Shown here piece by piece: positions 60,539 to 64,000 of a stretch of 64,000 nucleotides of DNA. Source of the stretch: an uncultured Rhodospirillaceae bacterium (GTDB lineage: Bacteria > Pseudomonadota > Alphaproteobacteria > Reyranellales > Reyranellaceae); contig CAMFGZ010000019.1 in NCBI GenBank assembly GCA_945952105.1, positions 52,179 to 116,178 of the forward strand, written 5' to 3'. The first letter of the stretch is position 1, and each line of letters begins with the position of its first letter. The notes under the pieces are model-generated. The model worked only from the letters and a program-made list of their open reading frames with translations, was not told the origin of the DNA and ran no database searches. The translations under genes were made by a program, and so were the position numbers.

Positions 60539-61408
60539 ATGGACACCCCCTCCTACGACGTCATCGTCATCGGCGCCGGTCCGGCCGGACTTACCGCCGC
60601 CACCGACATCGCCCGCGCCGGCCTCAAGGTGCTTTGCCTCGACAAGCTCGCGCCCGGCGGTGAAATCATGAACCTCGGCGAACTCCAGGATTTCGACGAA
60701 ATCTTCGACGGCACGCAGATGGCCTCGCGCCTGACCGACGACGCGGTCGTCGCGGGTGTCGAGATCGGCTTCGGCGAGGTTTCCGCGATCGCCGGCCAGG
60801 GGCCTTTCGAGATCGAGACGGCGGACGGCGAGCGCCACACCGCGCGCGCCCTGATCGTTGCAACGGGCCTGAACAAGGGCAAGCTCGGACTACCCAACGA
60901 GGAGGAATACGAAGGCCGCGGCCTTTCCCATTGCGCGAACTGCGACGGGCCTCTTTACGCAGGCCAGCCCGTCATCATTGCGGGCGCCACCGGTTGGGCA
61001 CCCTATGAAGCGAAGGCGCTCGTCGGCATTGCGGGCGAAGTCACGATGCTCGGCGCACCCGACAGCGATATTCCGGAAGGAGTGGTCTCCCAGCCGGGCC
61101 GGATCGTGGGCCTCGAAGGCGGTAACGGACTCGAAGCCGTCACCATCGAAAATGACGGCCAGCGAAACAGAATTTCGACGAATGCCGTGTTTGTTTACGT
61201 CGGCCGGTCTCCCGCTGCGGAATTCCTGCCGGATTCGCTTGCGCGCGACGCCACCGGGCATATCGTTGTCGATGAAGAGGGCCGGACTGGCCTGCCGCTG
61301 GTGTTTGCCGCCGGCGACGTCAGGTCCGGCTCGAAGGAATATCTGGCCAACGCCATCGCCGACGGCCAAAGGGTCGCCCGGTCGGCGGTCGCGGCGTTGA
61401 ACAAGTAG
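60539..61408 (+). CDS. thioredoxin-reductase-like FAD-dependent oxidoreductase, atypical
   Basis: The product is 289 residues, short for TrxR (usually ~310-320). The FAD Rossmann site is VIGAGPAGLTAATDIARAG, and the redox pair Cys132-Cys135 is in SHCANCDGPL. The C-terminal FAD motif is VFAAGDVRSGSKEYLANAIADG. The second Rossmann site, where TrxR binds NADPH, reads IIAGATGWAPYEAKAL and is followed by MLGAPDSD, without the GxGxxA/HRRxxxR pattern. Another electron donor is possible. ATG 60539 has AAGGA upstream. It heads the selenoprotein operon and may reduce it. Confidence 0.88.
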   Translation: MDTPSYDVIVIGAGPAGLTAATDIARAGLKVLCLDKLAPGGEIMNLGELQDFDEIFDGTQMASRLTDDAVVAGVEIGFGEVSAIAGQGPFEIETADGERHTARALIVATGLNKGKLGLPNEEEYEGRGLSHCANCDGPLYAGQPVIIAGATGWAPYEAKALVGIAGEVTMLGAPDSDIPEGVVSQPGRIVGLEGGNGLEAVTIENDGQRNRISTNAVFVYVGRSPAAEFLPDSLARDATGHIVVDEEGRTGLPLVFAAGDVRSGSKEYLANAIADGQRVARSAVAALNK

Positions 61409-61422
61409 CGTGGAGGAAAGAC

Positions 61423-61941
61423 ATGCGTATCTTCAATCCGAGCTTCGGCATGGCCGCCGCCGGGCCCGCCAAGGTGACGTTGCAGCCCATCAACTGGGCG
61501 ACCGACGCCATCGCACTGATCTCCAACTCCAAGCCGAACGCCCGTGAGTTGCTGGAAGGTGTCCGCGCGATGCTTGGCGCGCACCGCCCGGTGGACAACA
61601 TCCACTTTCACGCCAAGAACAGCGCCAGCCAGCCGGCGCCCAAGGAACTGATCGAAAAGGTCGCCAAGAACTACAAGGGCGCCCTGCTCGCCTTAGGAGA
61701 TTGAGGAAGCTGTTCATCGTGGAGTTTCCACGACAGCCTCGAACTCGAGAAGCTCGGCGTCACCGCTTTCGTGATCGCCACTGAGACTTTCAAGCCGCTG
61801 GTCCTTGCCCAGGCGAAAGCCCGCAAGGTCGAGCCGCGTCTGATCGTAGTGAAGCACCCCGTCGGCGGCCTGAATGCCGAAGAACTGCGGGAGCGCATCG
61901 AAGCAGCGACCAAGGGACTGACCGAGGCGACCGGCAAATGA
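61423..61941 (+). CDS. UGSC-family selenoprotein (in-frame TGA = selenocysteine)
   Basis: The frame runs 172 codons from ATG 61423 (GGAGG upstream) to TGA 61939-61941, with one internal TGA at 61702-61704 read as Sec94. The context is ALLALGD-U-GSCSSWSF, a Sec-Gly-Ser-Cys redox motif. After the TGA the frame encodes a well-composed protein (LGVTAFVIATETFKPLVLAQ and so on) and ends in an ATGA overlap with the next gene. A SECIS-like hairpin follows the TGA. The ORF track reports only 61423-61704. The family is named for the UGSC motif; its reaction is unknown, but a thiol/selenol redox role is likely given the upstream TrxR-like gene. A plain nonsense mutation is the alternative. Confidence 0.9.
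61709..61737 (+). promoter_or_regulatory. putative bacterial SECIS element
   Basis: Directly downstream of the internal TGA, GCTG (61709-61712) pairs with CAGC (61734-61737). Above a 4-nt bulge, TCGTGG pairs with CCACGA. The apical loop AGTTT holds a G 20 nt from the TGA, inside the usual 16-37 nt window. This is the form recognised by SelB in bacteria. Confidence 0.75.
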
Positions 61942-62975
61942 AGGACATCGCCGAACAGGAAGTGATCGACATCGGCGAGATGGATGTCGAGGCCTTCAAC
62001 GAGTACGCCACGGAACAGGGCTGGAGCGACGGCATGCCGCTCTTCGTCCCCACCGAGGCGAAGGTCGCGAAGTTCGTCGAGACCGTCCGCGGCGACAACC
62101 GGCCCTACGCGCCGGTGCCGCCGCGCCAGATCGTCCCGACGGTTCAGGCGCTTGCCGCCAACGCCGTGATGGCAGGCTGCAAGCCGGAATACTTCCCGGT
62201 CGTAACCGCCGCCCTGCGCGGCGTGCTGGAGCCGGACTACAATCTGCACGGCACGCTGGCCACGACGCATTCCTGTGCGCCGATGGTCATGGTGAGCGGC
62301 CCGATCCGGCACGAGCTCAACATCAACTGCGGCACCAACTGCTTCGGCCAGGGCCGCCAGGCCAACGCCACGATCGGCCGCGCGCTCGGCCTGATGCTGC
62401 TCAACGTCGCCGGCGCCAAGCCGGGCGAAATGGACCGATCGACCCAAGGAAATCCCGCCAAGTTCACCTTCTGCTTCGGCGAGAACGAGGAAGAGAATCC
62501 CTGGACGCCCTACCACGTGCAGCGCGGCTTCGCGCCCACGGACTCGGTGGTGACGGTGATGTCGGGCGAAGGCCCGCATAACCTCAACGACCATGGCTCG
62601 ACCACGGGCGACGGCCTGCTGACGACCTTTGCCGGCGGCATGTCCAACCCAGGCGCCAATACGATCTACGGCAAGGGCCCGATGTTCGTCATCATCGGCC
62701 CGGAGCATGCCGCCACGCTCAAGCGGGACGGCTTCACGATCGACAGCATCCGCGAGGAGCTGTGGAAGCGCTCGCGCGTCCATCTCTCGCGCGTCTCCAA
62801 GGAAAACCTCGAGACTTACGAAAGCACCGGCCACAAGCCGGATGGCGACTGGCTGACGATCGGCCGCGATCCGAACGACATCCACATCACCGTAGCGGGC
62901 GGTCCGGGCAAGCACTCGGCGTTCATCCCGTCGTTCGGCGGCACCACGGTCGCCTGCACGCGCATCGCCCGATGA
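61938..62975 (+). CDS. uncharacterised protein of the UGSC operon (paralogue A)
   Basis: The product is 345 residues, no signal peptide or membrane helix. It begins MKDIAEQEVIDIGEMD and shares a collinear core with the next gene: MPLFVPTE, VMAGCKPEYFPVV (Cys81), EPDYNLHGTLATT, the RAL helix and FTFCFGENEE (Cys179). Extra cysteines in THSCAP and NINCGTNC are unique to this copy. I cannot assign a family or reaction. Its ATG overlaps the selenoprotein stop, so the two are translationally coupled. Confidence 0.85.
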   Translation: MKDIAEQEVIDIGEMDVEAFNEYATEQGWSDGMPLFVPTEAKVAKFVETVRGDNRPYAPVPPRQIVPTVQALAANAVMAGCKPEYFPVVTAALRGVLEPDYNLHGTLATTHSCAPMVMVSGPIRHELNINCGTNCFGQGRQANATIGRALGLMLLNVAGAKPGEMDRSTQGNPAKFTFCFGENEEENPWTPYHVQRGFAPTDSVVTVMSGEGPHNLNDHGSTTGDGLLTTFAGGMSNPGANTIYGKGPMFVIIGPEHAATLKRDGFTIDSIREELWKRSRVHLSRVSKENLETYESTGHKPDGDWLTIGRDPNDIHITVAGGPGKHSAFIPSFGGTTVACTRIAR

Positions 62976-63943
62976 ATGAATGGTGTGGCTGGCCGGTCGT
63001 CGACGAGTCGACGGCCTGGGAGAGCGCACAGCAGATCCTGACGGAGGCCGAACTCTCGGACGGCCTCCCTCTCGTTCCTCCTACCCGGAAGCGGCTCGAG
63101 GCCATGATCGCCGGCGTCGCCGACCCGGCCGAATCGCTCGGCATGATGCCGCCGATGTTCGGCGACATCACGCCGGAGGCGGTCGCCTATCAGTGCGTGA
63201 TCGCGGGCTGCGTGCCGGCTGAACTGCCGGTCGTGGTGGCTGCCGCGCAGGCTCTTCTGGAACCGGATTTCAATCTTCTGGGCATCGCGACGACTACCGG
63301 CAGCGCGGCGGTCGCGCTCTGCGTCCATGGCCCGATCGCCCGCAAGCTCGGCGTCAATGCCCTGACCAACGCGATCGGCCCTGGCACGCGCGCCAATGCC
63401 TGCATTGGCCGCGCCCTGCAGCTCTGCCTGCGCAACATCGGCGGTGCCCGCTCCGACACGGGTGACATGGCGACGATGGGCCAACCGGCCAAGTTCGCGC
63501 TCTGCTTTGCCGAAAGGAACGAGGGGCCTTTCCCCTCCTTCACCGAGCGGCATGGGCTCGGCAAGGACGTCAGCGCGATCACCGTGATGGGAATCTCCGG
63601 CACCGCCGAGGTGCTGCCCGGCGACGGCGAAGGTGCCACGCCCGAAGCCATCCTCGACCCGATCGTCGCCGGCATGCGAGCGGAGATCGTCATGTCCGGC
63701 CAGAGCCGCAAGAAGGACCGCGGCGAGCAGGTCGTCCTCCTGCCGCTCGAACTCGCGGAGAAGATCGCCCGCCACGACGGGTGGGACCTGAAGCGCATCC
63801 AGAGCTACATGTTCGACAAGGGCGGCGGCGTCGCTTCGTCCCCCGACGCGATCCATCCGATCGTGACCGGCGGCGCCGGCTACAAGATGGCTTATCTCCC
63901 GATCTGGGGTGGCGGCTCGCAGACAGTGCTGCGCAAGCTCTAG
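62972..63943 (+). CDS. uncharacterised protein of the UGSC operon (paralogue B)
   Basis: The product is 323 residues, soluble. Core motifs parallel the preceding gene: LPLVPPTR, VIAGCVPAELPVV (Cys80), EPDFNLLGIATTT, RALQLCLRN and FALCFAERNE (Cys178). It lacks the THSC and NINCGTNC cysteines. The pair probably forms a heteromer. ATG 62972 overlaps the previous stop in an ATGA; the track's earlier start is a frame extension. TTTT follows its stop. Confidence 0.85.
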   Translation: MNEWCGWPVVDESTAWESAQQILTEAELSDGLPLVPPTRKRLEAMIAGVADPAESLGMMPPMFGDITPEAVAYQCVIAGCVPAELPVVVAAAQALLEPDFNLLGIATTTGSAAVALCVHGPIARKLGVNALTNAIGPGTRANACIGRALQLCLRNIGGARSDTGDMATMGQPAKFALCFAERNEGPFPSFTERHGLGKDVSAITVMGISGTAEVLPGDGEGATPEAILDPIVAGMRAEIVMSGQSRKKDRGEQVVLLPLELAEKIARHDGWDLKRIQSYMFDKGGGVASSPDAIHPIVTGGAGYKMAYLPIWGGGSQTVLRKL

Positions 63944-64000
63944 TTTTGTCGTCCTCGTCTTAAGAGGATCGTTTAAGTTCTGCTGGCTTCGCAAGAAGCG

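Noticed and set aside
61423-61704. 93-residue stand-alone ORF ending at TGA 61704
   Set aside because: The same frame continues with normal coding sequence to an ATGA overlap with the next gene, and a SECIS-like hairpin follows the TGA. Truncation or pseudogene is less likely than Sec.

Overview
This is a high-GC (roughly 65 percent by eye) chromosomal segment, densely packed on both strands, with the gene content and gene order of an alphaproteobacterium. The chain rpiB-glyA-nrdR-ribD-ribE-ribBA-ribH-nusB-thiL, the block ubiquinol-cytochrome c chaperone/yceD/rpmF/plsX/fabH/ihfA/merR with a divergent bamE, and the many ABC, TTT and Liv uptake systems all fit a free-living, metabolically versatile soil or water member of that class. 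A Reyranella- or Bradyrhizobium-like organism is plausible, but the sequence alone does not fix the genus.

Layout. 1-3.1 kb: the start of a large, probably secreted beta-rich protein that runs off the left edge, a gamma-carbonic-anhydrase-like protein, and rplM-rpsI. 3.1-15 kb: catabolic and uptake genes (thioesterase, enoyl-CoA hydratase-like protein, SnoaL-like protein, Bug-type binding protein, class II aldolase, flavin-dependent monooxygenase, a complete Pot-type ABC importer, peroxiredoxin, old yellow enzyme, CoA-binding protein). 15-19 kb: a DegP-type protease divergent from an OmpR/EnvZ-type two-component pair. 18.9-23.6 kb: a first livKHMGF operon. 23.7-34.1 kb: DMT transporter, lactonase, TctBA, an O-acetylhomoserine sulfhydrylase-like enzyme, two tandem Rieske oxygenases, a glutathione S-transferase and an MFS transporter. 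34.2-35.2 kb: tRNA-Pro(GGG) followed by a small AT-richer insert bounded by an imperfect copy of the tRNA 3' end. 35.3-39 kb: a two-domain nitrilase-like protein, an MFS drug-efflux-like protein and a hypothetical gene. 39-54.8 kb: the housekeeping core listed above, with the proton pyrophosphatase hppA and another MFS gene. 55-60.4 kb: a second liv operon (livHMGF, a small membrane protein, livK).

The most notable locus is at 60.5-63.9 kb. It is a tight four-gene operon, divergent from the second liv operon: an atypical thioredoxin-reductase-like flavoprotein, a protein whose reading frame crosses an in-frame TGA in the motif U-G-S-C, and two paralogous proteins of a family I cannot assign. 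The TGA is followed at the right distance by a stem-loop fitting a bacterial SECIS element. The frame then stays open to an ATGA overlap with the next gene. I read this as a selenoprotein of the UGSC type. The ORF track truncates it at the TGA.

Other items worth attention are a possible mini-element at tRNA-Pro, a nitrilase-like protein whose second domain has lost its catalytic Cys and Lys, a RibBA protein whose C-terminal half lacks the GTP cyclohydrolase II zinc cysteines, a tandem Rieske duplication, and a 28-bp perfect inverted repeat next to a duplicated degP tail.
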